Origin: Capilliphycus robustus
Lineage (GTDB): Bacteria; Cyanobacteriota; Cyanobacteriia; Cyanobacteriales; Microcoleaceae
Assembly: GCF_034932365.1 (NCBI RefSeq)
Contig: NZ_JAYGHR010000071.1
Location: 44,004-108,003 of the forward strand
Length of the DNA stretch: 64,000 nt
Direction of reading: 5' to 3'
Within the stretch, counting starts at the first letter, position 1, and every line of letters begins with the position of its first letter. The notes beneath the pieces were generated by a model. The model was given only the letters and a program-made list of their open reading frames with translations, was not told where the DNA came from and did no database searches. The position numbers were made by a program, and so were the translations under genes. This document shows, piece after piece, positions 53,425-62,731 of this stretch.

Positions 53425-55629
53425 ATGCTGGCAATTATAAAAAAAATCGGCGAAATTATAGCAAACTGGTGGTCGGAGTTTAACCTCCAGACTCGTTTAA
53501 TGGCGGGAGCAACGCTGGTTGTTTCGCTATTGATGAGTGGTTTAACCTTCTGGGCGGTTAATACCATTCAAGAAGATGCGCGTCTCAATGATACCCGCTA
53601 CGGTCGAGATTTAGGCTTGCTATTAGCCGCAAATGTCGCCCCCTTAGTTGCGGAAAACCAACGGGATGAAGTCGCCCGTTTTTCTCGACAATTTTATACC
53701 AGTACCTCCAGTGTGCGGTATATGTTGTATGCTGACCCCGACGGAGACATCTTTCTCGGTTTACCCTTTTCCGATTCGGCCGTCCAAAATTCTCTCACCC
53801 TCAGACGGCGGATGCAACTCCCGGAGAATTTCATTGCCAGTGTCAAAGGAGGAGATTTTACTTCAATTCCGATGGTACGCCAACACATTACCCCCGCCGG
53901 ACAGGTGACAGATGTGTTTGTTCCCCTGATGCACGAAGGACAATATTGGGGAATTTTAGCGATTGGAATTAATCCTAATCCTACGGTGGTTGTCTCCTCT
54001 AATTTGACGCGAGATGTCACCTTAGCAGTATTTGTCTCAATTTGGGTGATGGTGATTTTAGGAGCCGTTTTTAACGCCTTAACCATTACTCAACCGATTA
54101 AAGAACTGTTGAGAGGGGTTCAAAATATTACCGCCGGGAATTTTCAGCAACGAGTCGATTTACCCTTTGGTGGAGAATTAGGGGAATTAATCGTTAGCTT
54201 TAATAAAATGGCTGAACGACTCGAAAGCTATGAGGCTCAAAATATTGAAGAATTAATGGCTGAAAAAGCCAAACTGGAAACTCTTGTTTTAACCATAGCA
54301 GATGGGGCAATTTTACTGGATGCTAAGTTAAACATTATTTTAGTTAATCCGACCGCTAAACGTTTATTTAATTGGGATGGAAAAAGTGTTCTTGGTGAAA
54401 ATGTCATTCATCATTTACCCTCACCTCTTTTACAAGAAATTTCCCAACCGTTACAAAAAATTTCGGACGGAAATCAAGAAGGGGGAGAATTTCGCTGTTC
54501 TCTGAGCGAACCCACAAATCGCACCCTCAGAATACTTCTCAATACGGTTTTACTGCACAAAGCACCCGGATTAGATCCCCTCTGTGGAAGCTGTTTTAAC
54601 CATGTTAATAAAACCTGTCATGATCCCGAATATCCCCGATCAACAGAATGTACTTTCTATGAAGAAGATGATCACTTGAAAATAGAAGATAAATATCGGG
54701 AAAGTCTCAAAGGAATTGCCATGACGATTCAAGATATTACCCGAGAAGTAGAGTTAAATGAAGCCAAAAGTCAGTTTATTAGTAATGTCTCTCACGAACT
54801 GAGAACCCCTTTATTTAATATTAAATCGTTTATTGAAACCTTACATGATTATGGCGAAGATTTAACCGAAGCCGAACGACGAGAATTTTTAGAAACGGCG
54901 AATCACGAAACAGATCGGTTGACTCGTTTAGTCAATGATGTGTTAGATTTATCTCGCTTAGAATCTTGTCGAATTTATCATTTTGAAGCGATAGATATTG
55001 CTCAACCCATTGAACAAACTCTACGAACCTATCAACTCAACGCCCGAGACAAAGAAATAGAATTGAGTCAGGAAGTAGAACCCGATTTACCCTCTGTTGT
55101 CGGTCATTATGATCTATTGCTACAAGTTTTTGCAAACTTAGTTGGTAACTCTCTCAAGTTTACCGAAGCGGGAGGACGAGTGATTATTCGCGCCTATCTT
55201 TTAGATGAAGAACCCAAATTTTACAGTAAAGAAGCCGAAGAAATCGAAAAAGGAGGATGGATTATTTCACCCCCGCCCCCTCGTCCGTTTGATGAACAAA
55301 TAGAATCATATCCTCCCCAAGCTCAATATGTGCGAATTGAAGTTTCAGATACCGGAAGTGGAATTGCACCGGAAGATCAAGAAGCTGTATTTACTCGGTT
55401 TTATCGCGTGGAAAATCGAGTTCATACCCTAGAAGGAACCGGACTGGGATTATCTATTGTTCGTAATATTATGGAGAAACATCATAGTCAAGTTCACTTA
55501 ATTAGTGAATTGGGTATCGGAACGACATTTTGGTTTGATTTAGCCGTTTATCAGGACATTTCAGGATTTCGTTCTCACACTCAAGAGATTGCATCTGGTG
55601 GTGAGTCTTTACCGATAACAAATAACTAA
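53425..55629 (+). CDS. nblS: Sensor histidine kinase NblS (Hik33/DspA)
   Basis: The 734-residue protein has two membrane helices (about 25-47 and 198-220) flanking a periplasmic domain, then HAMP, PAS (about 283-440) and the kinase core with H-box NVSHELRTPLF (His457), SLKFTEAGG, VSDTGSGIAPEDQ and GTGLGLSIV. Position next to purD and the domain order identify NblS/Hik33, a highly conserved cyanobacterial kinase responding to high light, cold, nutrient and redox stress, with RpaB as its usual partner. An insertion in the PAS holds C387-x2-C390-x7-C398-x10-C409. It is expected to control desA-type cold genes. Confidence 0.93.
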   Translation: MLAIIKKIGEIIANWWSEFNLQTRLMAGATLVVSLLMSGLTFWAVNTIQEDARLNDTRYGRDLGLLLAANVAPLVAENQRDEVARFSRQFYTSTSSVRYMLYADPDGDIFLGLPFSDSAVQNSLTLRRRMQLPENFIASVKGGDFTSIPMVRQHITPAGQVTDVFVPLMHEGQYWGILAIGINPNPTVVVSSNLTRDVTLAVFVSIWVMVILGAVFNALTITQPIKELLRGVQNITAGNFQQRVDLPFGGELGELIVSFNKMAERLESYEAQNIEELMAEKAKLETLVLTIADGAILLDAKLNIILVNPTAKRLFNWDGKSVLGENVIHHLPSPLLQEISQPLQKISDGNQEGGEFRCSLSEPTNRTLRILLNTVLLHKAPGLDPLCGSCFNHVNKTCHDPEYPRSTECTFYEEDDHLKIEDKYRESLKGIAMTIQDITREVELNEAKSQFISNVSHELRTPLFNIKSFIETLHDYGEDLTEAERREFLETANHETDRLTRLVNDVLDLSRLESCRIYHFEAIDIAQPIEQTLRTYQLNARDKEIELSQEVEPDLPSVVGHYDLLLQVFANLVGNSLKFTEAGGRVIIRAYLLDEEPKFYSKEAEEIEKGGWIISPPPPRPFDEQIESYPPQAQYVRIEVSDTGSGIAPEDQEAVFTRFYRVENRVHTLEGTGLGLSIVRNIMEKHHSQVHLISELGIGTTFWFDLAVYQDISGFRSHTQEIASGGESLPITNN

Positions 55630-55710
55630 GAACGATCAATAGTCACATCCCATTTGGGCAAACCTTCAGAGAATTGTCAGAATCGCGCCTTTGATCAGTC
55701 TTCAAATACA

Positions 55711-58700
55711 CTACAATAGTGAGTCTACCGATGATTGCTGTGCAGTATTAACTGGAAAATTGGTCTCAACAGCATTGTTTTTTTGTTTAGGCATTAACCA
55801 CTTACCAAACTTGGAATAAAGAGCAGGAATAACCAACAAAGTCAAGGCTGTAGAAGTAAATAAACCACCCAAAACCACAATAGCCAACGGTTGCAAAATT
55901 TCATTTCCGGCGCCACTTGCGATCGCCAACGGTAACATTCCCAAAGCAGAAGTCAACGCAGTCATTAAGATAGCATTCACTCGTTCCAAAGAACCCTTGA
56001 CAATTACATCTTTGAGAAACATTCCTTGAGCAAACTTATTGTTGTAATTGTCTACCAACAACAAACCATTACGAACCGCCACCCCAAACAAAGTGATAAA
56101 ACCGATCAGAGAAGCAATTGAAATCACACCCCCCGTCAGCGCAATTGAGATAATACCACCGACTAACGCCAACGGTAAATTGAGCATAATGGCGATCGTT
56201 GCCGGAAGCGATTTCACCGAGAAGATCATCAAAATCCCAATGATAATCGCAGCCAAAATGCTATACACCAGTAAATTATTAGTTGCCCGTTGTTCCGATT
56301 CAAACTGTCCGCCATACTGAATAAAATAACCGTTGGGCAGTTGAATATTCTGTTTAATTGTGGCTTGAATATCGCCCACAACACTCCCCAAATCCCGTTC
56401 AGCAACATTAGCAGAAACAACAATCAACCGGGAAACATCCTCGCGATTTACAACATTTGCTCCCATGCCATATTCAACCTCAGCAACCTCGCTCAGAGGA
56501 ATAATTTCCCCCGTCGGAGTCGAAATCGGAATAGCACGAATAGCATCTAAACTATTACGAGCATTTTCTGTTAACGAAACCGAGATATCAATAAGCTGCT
56601 GGTTTTCTGGAACTTGCGAAACCACCCGACCATTCAGAGCCGTTTCTACTATCTCTGATAATTGTTCCATACTCAACCCATAGGTTGCTGCGGCTCGTCG
56701 ATTATATTGAATTTGTACCTGGCGGATGGGTAATTGCGGTTCAAGTTGCAAATCTACAACCCCAGAAATTGGTTTGATGACATCTCGAACCTGTTCGCCA
56801 ATTGTACGCAGTTCCGCTAAATCTGGGCCAAAAATTTTCACAGCGATCGCACTTCTCACCCCCGATAAAACCTCATCCATGCGGTGAGAAATAAACCCGC
56901 CAATATTCGGAGCAACTCCCGGTAATTTTAAAAACGTTTCCCGCAGTTCCTTAACGCTTTCTTCGCGATTTTTGAGCGCAATATCGCTGAGTTCGACATC
57001 AACATGAGCCATATTTACCCCCGCACCATCCGCATCGCCAGGAGTGCGCCCCGCCCGAACTTGCACCCATTCATAGAGAGGATTATCTTTGAGTAAATTC
57101 GATAATGCCATCCCCGCCCGGTTCGTCATATCTAGGGACACTCCCGGATACAACACCATTGAATTGACCAAAGATTTCTCTTGAAACTCCGGCAAAAACA
57201 CCCGTCCGAGGGAAGGCACAATTGCACAAGTTCCAACCAACGCAGCCAACGCCATTGCTAATATAATTTGAGGCGATCGCAACGACACATTCAACAAAGG
57301 ACGATACAACCGTTCCGCCCAACGCGAAATAAACGTTCCTTCTTGGGGCAAAGTTTGGTTAGCCAATAAAATCGCACAAAGCGCCGGAGAAAGCGTCATC
57401 GCCACCAAAGTAGACGCACAGATCGACAGCAAATAAGCCAACCCCATCGGCGCAAAAATTCGCCCTTCCACACCCGTTAAACTAAAAATCGGTGCGAAAA
57501 CCACAACAATAATTACCGTCGAAAAAATCACCGCCAAACGCACTTCTACAGAGGTATCATAAACCACCTCAAAGGGATGTTTAGGATTTCCCTGGGCTTG
57601 ATTAGTTCTCAGTCCCCGATAACAATTTTCCATGTCTACGATCGCATCATCCACGACTGACCCAATGGCAACCACTAAACCGCCCAAAGTCATCGTATTA
57701 ATGCCCAAGCCCAAGGCTTTCATAAACATTAACCCGATTAATAAAGAGAGGGGAATTGCGCTCAGAGTAATCACAGCAGTCCGCCAATTCATCAAAAATA
57801 GCAGCATAATTACCGAAACGATAATAATGCCTTGAATCAGAGAACCGCTAACATTGCCAATGGCAGAATCAATAAAATTAGACTGGCGAAAAGTGCGAAC
57901 GATCTGCACATCAGTTGGAAAAGTTGGCTGCAACGATGCCATCACCGCTTCTACGGCTTTAGTCACAGTGGGCGTATCCACATCGGGTTGTTTGTTAATC
58001 ATCAAGACAACCGCAGGCTGTCCATTAAAGCTGGCATCGCCCCGCTTCAGGGCTGCACCCGTTTGAACTTCCGCCACATCTTCCAGCAAAATGGGGATGC
58101 CGTTTTCTACCTTCACCACTGACTGCTGCAAGTCTTCTATCGAGTTCACCTGCCCAATACCGCGCACTAACAGTTCTTGGCCGCCACCAATCAGAAAACC
58201 GCCCGGAGCGTTAGAATTTGCGCCTCTGGCGGCATTGGTAACATCAGTTAGGGAAACCTCAAGCGATCGCAATTTCTCTGGATCAACCAACACCTGTTCT
58301 TGACGTTCATCGCCGCCATAAATCGTCACTTGAGAGACTCCCGGCACAGAAACAATTTGATTGCTGAGGGTCACTTCCACCAAGCGACGCAGATCCATCA
58401 GGGAAGTTTGCCCCTGTTCATTGACCGTGAAAGCATACTGTAAAATCGTACCGAGTGGGGATACCAAAGGCGAAATTTCCGGGGAATGTGCGCCCTCTGG
58501 TAGCTGGCTGGTGACTTGTTGGAGGCGTTCTGTAACAGCCTGCCGTGCTTTGTAGATATCAGCCTCTTGGTCAAAGACAACCTGCACCATTGACAGGCCC
58601 ACCTTAGAAGACGATCGCACCGTCGTTACTCCCGGCAAGCCGTTCACCGCACTTTCAATGGGTACGGTAATTTGGGTTTCGACTTCCTCGGGAGCGAGTC

Positions 58701-58875
58701 CAGGTGCTTCAGTGTGAATATCAACTTGGGGCGGCGCAAATTCGGGAAATACATCTAGGGGCATTTGGGTAACGCTAAAAACCCCCCATAGCGTTACTAA
58801 AATTGCACAGACAACGATTAGCCAGCGTTGGGCAATTGAATTTTTGAGCGTTTGATTCAGGATTGAGTTTAGCAT
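55711..58875 (-). CDS. HME-RND heavy-metal efflux pump, CzcA/CusA family
   Basis: The 1054-residue inner-membrane transporter has the 12-helix RND plan with two large periplasmic loops. It starts at ATG 58875 (RWLIVVCAILVTLWGVFSV as TM1). The helix 4 signature is AIGSVVDDAIVDMENCYR; it carries AIGxxxDDA, which differs from DFGxxxDGA of CzcA and AIGxxxDAA of CusA, so the ion is not predictable. VNREDVSRLIVVSANV and GVAVRNGLLLVDNYN are typical blocks. It pumps divalent or monovalent metal ions by proton antiport. The short adaptor gene lies upstream on the same strand; no TolC-like channel is adjacent. Confidence 0.93.
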   Translation of the reverse strand: MLNSILNQTLKNSIAQRWLIVVCAILVTLWGVFSVTQMPLDVFPEFAPPQVDIHTEAPGLAPEEVETQITVPIESAVNGLPGVTTVRSSSKVGLSMVQVVFDQEADIYKARQAVTERLQQVTSQLPEGAHSPEISPLVSPLGTILQYAFTVNEQGQTSLMDLRRLVEVTLSNQIVSVPGVSQVTIYGGDERQEQVLVDPEKLRSLEVSLTDVTNAARGANSNAPGGFLIGGGQELLVRGIGQVNSIEDLQQSVVKVENGIPILLEDVAEVQTGAALKRGDASFNGQPAVVLMINKQPDVDTPTVTKAVEAVMASLQPTFPTDVQIVRTFRQSNFIDSAIGNVSGSLIQGIIIVSVIMLLFLMNWRTAVITLSAIPLSLLIGLMFMKALGLGINTMTLGGLVVAIGSVVDDAIVDMENCYRGLRTNQAQGNPKHPFEVVYDTSVEVRLAVIFSTVIIVVVFAPIFSLTGVEGRIFAPMGLAYLLSICASTLVAMTLSPALCAILLANQTLPQEGTFISRWAERLYRPLLNVSLRSPQIILAMALAALVGTCAIVPSLGRVFLPEFQEKSLVNSMVLYPGVSLDMTNRAGMALSNLLKDNPLYEWVQVRAGRTPGDADGAGVNMAHVDVELSDIALKNREESVKELRETFLKLPGVAPNIGGFISHRMDEVLSGVRSAIAVKIFGPDLAELRTIGEQVRDVIKPISGVVDLQLEPQLPIRQVQIQYNRRAAATYGLSMEQLSEIVETALNGRVVSQVPENQQLIDISVSLTENARNSLDAIRAIPISTPTGEIIPLSEVAEVEYGMGANVVNREDVSRLIVVSANVAERDLGSVVGDIQATIKQNIQLPNGYFIQYGGQFESEQRATNNLLVYSILAAIIIGILMIFSVKSLPATIAIMLNLPLALVGGIISIALTGGVISIASLIGFITLFGVAVRNGLLLVDNYNNKFAQGMFLKDVIVKGSLERVNAILMTALTSALGMLPLAIASGAGNEILQPLAIVVLGGLFTSTALTLLVIPALYSKFGKWLMPKQKNNAVETNFPVNTAQQSSVDSLL

Positions 58876-59137
58876 TGAAATCGTTGGAGAAAATTCAACG
58901 GACTAGGCAAACAGCTAGGGGCGGCTTGGTGCAAAAATCTCTGTTTTCCCAGAAACAATTGATATAAACCCGCCCCGGAGGTTACTGGTGGGAGGGGGGC
59001 GGGTTTACAGAGGTTATCTGTGGGAATCGATAATTTAAGTCCCAACCCGCCCCTACAAAAACTTTGAAAAAGCGGGTTTACAGAGGTTATCTGTGAAAAT
59101 CGATAACTTAAGTCCCAACCCGCCCCTACAAAAACGG
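58876..59137. repeat. Palindrome cluster between RND pump and adaptor genes
   Basis: Copies of the GGGGCGGGTT family fill the 262 bp. An arm pair lies at 58915-58977, and two nearly identical units with CGGGTTTACAGAGGTTATCTG and CAACCCGCCCCTACAAAAAC lie at 58998-59060 and 59071-59136. The gene order across them is adaptor then pump on the minus strand, so the repeats would be transcribed within the operon. No gene is present. Confidence 0.8.
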
Positions 59138-59809
59138 TTAAACTTTGTTCTTGCGGTTGCCCATAACAACAAATCCCCCAACTAATAGCGCTACTCCCCC
59201 AGCCAGGGCTGCTAAAATTCCCATTGGGAACCCGCCAGATTCTTGAGTTGTTTCACCCGTTTGTTGAGCGATCGCATCCGACTGAACCAGATTTCCCGTA
59301 GTATCGTGGCTATGAGGGATTCCTTGAGCATCGGCTTGAGCATGAGTAATATCGGTTTGGGGAGAAGATGTTGGGGCTGGACTAGCGGCTACATCGACGG
59401 TTTGGGTTTTGCGGGATTCGGCGTAGAGGGATAAGCTACCCTGAGTGACTAAATTTTCCCCAACAGACAATCCTTGAGTCACTTCAATCAGTTCACCTTG
59501 GGTTGCACCAGTCGTAACCGGAACAGGTTCATAGAAATTTTCATACTGCACAAACACAAGCTGTTTACCATCGGAATCAACTAATGCAGTTGTCGGAACC
59601 ATCACCCCGTTTCCATCTGCTGTAGCTTGTTCGATGGGGGTGACAACAATCCCTAACATTGAATCGGTTTCGGGATTAACCTGAACTCGTTCTATCCCGC
59701 CTTCGGCTTGAAATTCATCGCCATGTCCCACATGAGCAAACACAAGGTTAGGTGTAGCGATCGCTAAACTCACAACCAAAATAGAACTAATCATTGAAAA
59801 GGGCTTCAT
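59138..59809 (-). CDS. Short periplasmic adaptor-like protein of metal efflux
   Basis: The 223-residue protein has an N-terminal signal peptide (ISSILVVSLAIATPNLVFA) followed by HVGHGDEF. The middle (about 45-135) resembles the beta-barrel and membrane-proximal domains of CusB/CzcB adaptors: MVPTTALVDSDGKQLVFVQ, then VTQGLSVGENLVTQGSLSL. A Thr/Gln/Ala-rich linker leads to a C-terminal membrane helix (GILAALAGGVALLVGGFVVM). Full adaptors have 350-500 residues with lipoyl and hairpin domains; these are absent here. It lies upstream of the RND pump and divergent from rppA. Function as a pump partner or a metal-binding accessory is inferred. Confidence 0.8.
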   Translation of the reverse strand: MKPFSMISSILVVSLAIATPNLVFAHVGHGDEFQAEGGIERVQVNPETDSMLGIVVTPIEQATADGNGVMVPTTALVDSDGKQLVFVQYENFYEPVPVTTGATQGELIEVTQGLSVGENLVTQGSLSLYAESRKTQTVDVAASPAPTSSPQTDITHAQADAQGIPHSHDTTGNLVQSDAIAQQTGETTQESGGFPMGILAALAGGVALLVGGFVVMGNRKNKV

Positions 59810-59870
59810 ACTATCTCCTCACAAAAATGCAGATTTAACCAAAATTATCCATAGTGTGCCAAAGAGCAGA

Positions 59871-59888
59871 TGAAATTCAGGTGAAATC
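59871..59888 (+). promoter_or_regulatory. Candidate RppA/OmpR-type direct-repeat site
   Basis: TGAAAT occurs at 59871 and 59882, an 11-bp step, in TGAAATTCAGGTGAAATC. Direct repeats spaced near one DNA turn are typical of OmpR-family operators. The site lies in the 125-bp divergent region between the adaptor gene and rppA, where autoregulation would be expected. Confidence 0.4.
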
Positions 59889-59934
59889 CCAGCGAGTTCG
59901 ATAAAATCAAATTCGTGATTGTTTTTTTGGAACA

Positions 59935-60636
59935 ATGCGAATTCTGTTAGTTGAAGATGAAACCGATTTGGGATTAGCCATTAAACAAGTCTTAGTGAGT
60001 GAAAAATATATCGTCGATTGGGTTACTGATGGTACTCAAGCCTGGAACTATCTGGAAAGTCAGTGGACAGACTATACAGTAGCGATCTTTGACTGGCTGC
60101 TTCCTGGCTTGTCTGGGTTGGAGTTGTGTCAACGTTTGAGAGTGCATCAAAATCCCTTACCTGTGCTGATGCTAACTGCTTTGGGACAATCGGAAAATCG
60201 GGTGAGGGGGCTAGATGCGGGCGCAGATGATTACCTGGTTAAACCGTTTGTGATGGAAGAATTGTTAGCGCGGTTGCGGGCGCTTCAGAGGCGATCGCCT
60301 CAAATTCAATCTCCTTCCCTCACCATTGGGAGATTCACTCTAGATTATGCCAATAATTCACTGTGTATTGGGTTAGAAGAACCCTATCAAACAATTCCTT
60401 TAACGGTTAAGGAATTTCAAATTATGGCTTATTTAATGCAAAACCGCGATCGGATTATCTCAGGGAGTAAAATTCGCTATCAACTTTGGGATCTCAATGA
60501 AGAACCCGTGAGCAATGTTGTAGCCGCACAAATGCGATTATTGAGACGTAAATTCGCTAACTATGGCTGTGATTGTCCCATCGAAACGATTCCCGGTCAA
60601 GGCTATCGATTTAATACATCATTGATCGAATTATAG
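59935..60636 (+). CDS. rppA: OmpR-family response regulator, RppA/NrsR type
   Basis: The 233-residue protein has a receiver domain with acidic pocket VEDET, phosphoacceptor Asp53 in IFDWLLPG and the lysine in DYLVKPF. A winged-helix DNA-binding domain follows (LTVKEFQIMAYLMQNRDRII, ETIPGQGYRFN). The sequence resembles cyanobacterial RppA (NrsR in Synechocystis), which with RppB responds to nickel or redox and controls divergently encoded metal efflux genes. Here the same divergent layout is found next to the RND pump. rppB follows 81 bp downstream. Confidence 0.9.
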   Translation: MRILLVEDETDLGLAIKQVLVSEKYIVDWVTDGTQAWNYLESQWTDYTVAIFDWLLPGLSGLELCQRLRVHQNPLPVLMLTALGQSENRVRGLDAGADDYLVKPFVMEELLARLRALQRRSPQIQSPSLTIGRFTLDYANNSLCIGLEEPYQTIPLTVKEFQIMAYLMQNRDRIISGSKIRYQLWDLNEEPVSNVVAAQMRLLRRKFANYGCDCPIETIPGQGYRFNTSLIEL

Positions 60637-60667
60637 CACTTATCATACTGCTGAGGTACAGGACTTT

Positions 60668-60717
60668 ATGCTTTTGCCTTTTGCCTTTTGCCTCTTGCCT
60701 TTTGCCTCTTGCCTATT
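60668..60717 (+). repeat. TTTTGCC/CTCTTGCC heptamer tract between rppA and rppB
   Basis: CTTTTGCC, CTTTTGCC, TCTTGCC, CTTTTGCC and TCTTGCC units run in tandem right up to the rppB start. This is a short tandem heptanucleotide repeat of the type common in filamentous cyanobacteria. A related run is near 22368. It overlaps the expected ribosome-binding region of rppB, so copy number could affect translation. Confidence 0.75.
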
Positions 60718-62109
60718 ATGAATACTCACAAACTCTTTCGCCGTAGTCGGACTCGATTAGCACTTTGGTACGCAGTTGTGATGGGAGTGATTTTGAGCCT
60801 ATTTGGGTTAGGAATGTATCGAGCGCTCATTCAGTCTAACTGGGATGCTTTGGAACGGGAAATCGAGTCAATTGCCGGAACGCTCCATGATAGTTTAGAA
60901 CCCATGTTACCTGCTTCTGGAGATCCGGTCGTTATTTTGCAGCAAATTTTTCCAGAATTATGTCTAGCTGGGCAACTTTGTAACGTCAGCCCGACTCTAA
61001 TTGAGCGACATACAATCGGCATTAGCGATCGCAATACCTATTATATACGATTGTTTGATTATCGAGGAAAACTCCTAGCCTTTTCACCCAATCAACCGTC
61101 TGAACTTTCTAACACTTTAAATCCTAGTTCTTGGCAAACGATTAATGCTGTCGATGGCACAGGTTATCGTCAATTTACCACGATTCTACACAGTGCTGAT
61201 GCTCATGTTTCAGAGCAGAATAATACTTCCTGGGGTTATCTACAAATTGGGCGCACTTTAGCCTCTTTTGACGCTGAAACAAGACGAATTCAATGGATTT
61301 TGTTGATTGGGTTTCCGATGGCTTTAGGCTGGGTTGCGGCTTCTAGCTGGTGGCTTTCAGGGTTAGCCATGCAACCGATTTATCAGTCTTATCAACAGCA
61401 GCAACAATTTACTGCTAATGCAGCCCATGAATTGCGATCGCCTCTTGCGAGTCTCTTAGCAACAGTAGAAGCCCTCTTACGAGTTCCCCCTTCTGATCTG
61501 CAAAATATTAATATGATGTTAGATACAATTGAACGGCAAGGACGACGTTTGAGCCACTTAATTTCCGATCTATTATTACTTAGCACTCTCGAACAAAATA
61601 CATCTTCAAAACCGTTTCAAGTTTGTTGTCTCAATGACCTAATTAGTGATTTATCCGAGGAGTTTTTAGAATTGGCTGTTGCCTCAAATATTGAACTTTA
61701 TAGCACTGTTCCTGAGCATCTAATTTATGTTCTCGGAAACGAACAACAACTTTATCGATTAGTCTCTAACTTGATTGCGAATGCGATTAACTATACACCA
61801 TCAGGAGGATGCGTCAGTATTGATTTAAAACAGTGTGATTCCACAGCAATTGTCACCGTAAAAGATACAGGAATTGGAATTCCACCTGCTGAACAATCTC
61901 GGATTTTTGAACGCTTTTATCGGGTTAATAGCGATCGTTCGCGTCAAACGGGCGGAACCGGATTAGGATTAGCCATTGCACAAGCAATTACCCAAGTTCA
62001 CAAGGGTCAGTTAAGCGTTGAAAGTCTACTGGGCAAGGGGAGTGTTTTTACATTACAGTTAGCTGTTCCTTCTTTTCAAGCATTTTATAGAGAGAGAAAA
62101 CAAAATTGA
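60718..62109 (+). CDS. rppB: Sensor histidine kinase, RppB/NrsS type
   Basis: The 463-residue protein has two membrane helices (about 15-35 and 192-214) around a periplasmic domain with two cysteines (Cys82 and Cys88 in LCLAGQLCNV). The cytoplasmic kinase has AAHELRSPLASLL (His237), NLIANAINYTPSGG, VKDTGIGIPPAEQ and GTGLGLAIA. An open frame starts at TTG 60688 inside a TTGCC repeat, but ATG 60718 (MNTHKLFRRSRTRLALWY) is the likely start. It pairs with the upstream rppA. The periplasmic Cys pair could bind a metal; that is inferred. Confidence 0.9.
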   Translation: MNTHKLFRRSRTRLALWYAVVMGVILSLFGLGMYRALIQSNWDALEREIESIAGTLHDSLEPMLPASGDPVVILQQIFPELCLAGQLCNVSPTLIERHTIGISDRNTYYIRLFDYRGKLLAFSPNQPSELSNTLNPSSWQTINAVDGTGYRQFTTILHSADAHVSEQNNTSWGYLQIGRTLASFDAETRRIQWILLIGFPMALGWVAASSWWLSGLAMQPIYQSYQQQQQFTANAAHELRSPLASLLATVEALLRVPPSDLQNINMMLDTIERQGRRLSHLISDLLLLSTLEQNTSSKPFQVCCLNDLISDLSEEFLELAVASNIELYSTVPEHLIYVLGNEQQLYRLVSNLIANAINYTPSGGCVSIDLKQCDSTAIVTVKDTGIGIPPAEQSRIFERFYRVNSDRSRQTGGTGLGLAIAQAITQVHKGQLSVESLLGKGSVFTLQLAVPSFQAFYRERKQN

Positions 62110-62250
62110 ATTGACTCTTTTATTGTCAGCTTCCTAACAAGAGTATTAAACAATTCACAAAATTAATTTGAGTTTTAAAAGGAAAGGAGTAAATTGTTTG
62201 TCAATAGCAAAAATTCTGACAGAACCCACTCCGACGGTTTGATTGTCTGT

Positions 62251-62610
62251 TTAAAAAATAGACAACAGCAAACTCACAACTAACAACCCCAACACCACAA
62301 ACCAAATTCCATGATTTTTCACCCAATATTTGATCGCTTCCAAACCTTGAGGAGAAGATTTAACAGGCGAGGGCGGTACAATCGGTTGAGAACGATCATG
62401 ATACAGCGTGCATTCCTTGGCATAGGGACGTTGAGGAAAATTGCAGGTATCATCTTCATGGTAAAGACAACTGCTACACAGGTAAGTATCTTCTGTAGCT
62501 CGATGCAGGGGGATACCCGGATGACCAAACGCCTTAAGCTGAAATTTGCAATGGGGACAAGCGATCGCCTGAGAATCAACGGGTTGATGACAACGAGGAC
62601 ATTCTGGCAT
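62251..62610 (-). CDS. Zinc-ribbon membrane protein with NblS-like four-Cys module
   Basis: The 119-residue protein has an N-terminal zinc ribbon (Cys4/Cys7 and Cys18/Cys21). A second cluster is C45-x2-C48-x7-C56-x10-C67 (CSSC, then C, then ECTLY). A Pro/Ser linker leads to a C-terminal membrane helix (GIWFVVLGLLVVSLLLSIF), so the soluble part is anchored, most likely facing the cytoplasm. The second cluster has the same spacing as the PAS insertion of NblS in this window. No enzymatic domain is visible. It is convergent with rppB and divergent from the phasin-like gene. Confidence 0.8.
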   Translation of the reverse strand: MPECPRCHQPVDSQAIACPHCKFQLKAFGHPGIPLHRATEDTYLCSSCLYHEDDTCNFPQRPYAKECTLYHDRSQPIVPPSPVKSSPQGLEAIKYWVKNHGIWFVVLGLLVVSLLLSIF

Positions 62611-62731
62611 TGTAAATTTTAGATGATGTGTTGGAGAATATCAAGGCGAAAGATCGCACAATAAAATGTAAGCCAGGACCAATTAAATTTGGCGTCTAAT
62701 TCACCATTTTAGCCAAACACCAATCAAAACG

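Noticed and set aside
53694..54086. Minus-strand 130-codon frame
   Set aside because: Antisense to nblS with no recognisable domain; explained by codon bias of the real gene.
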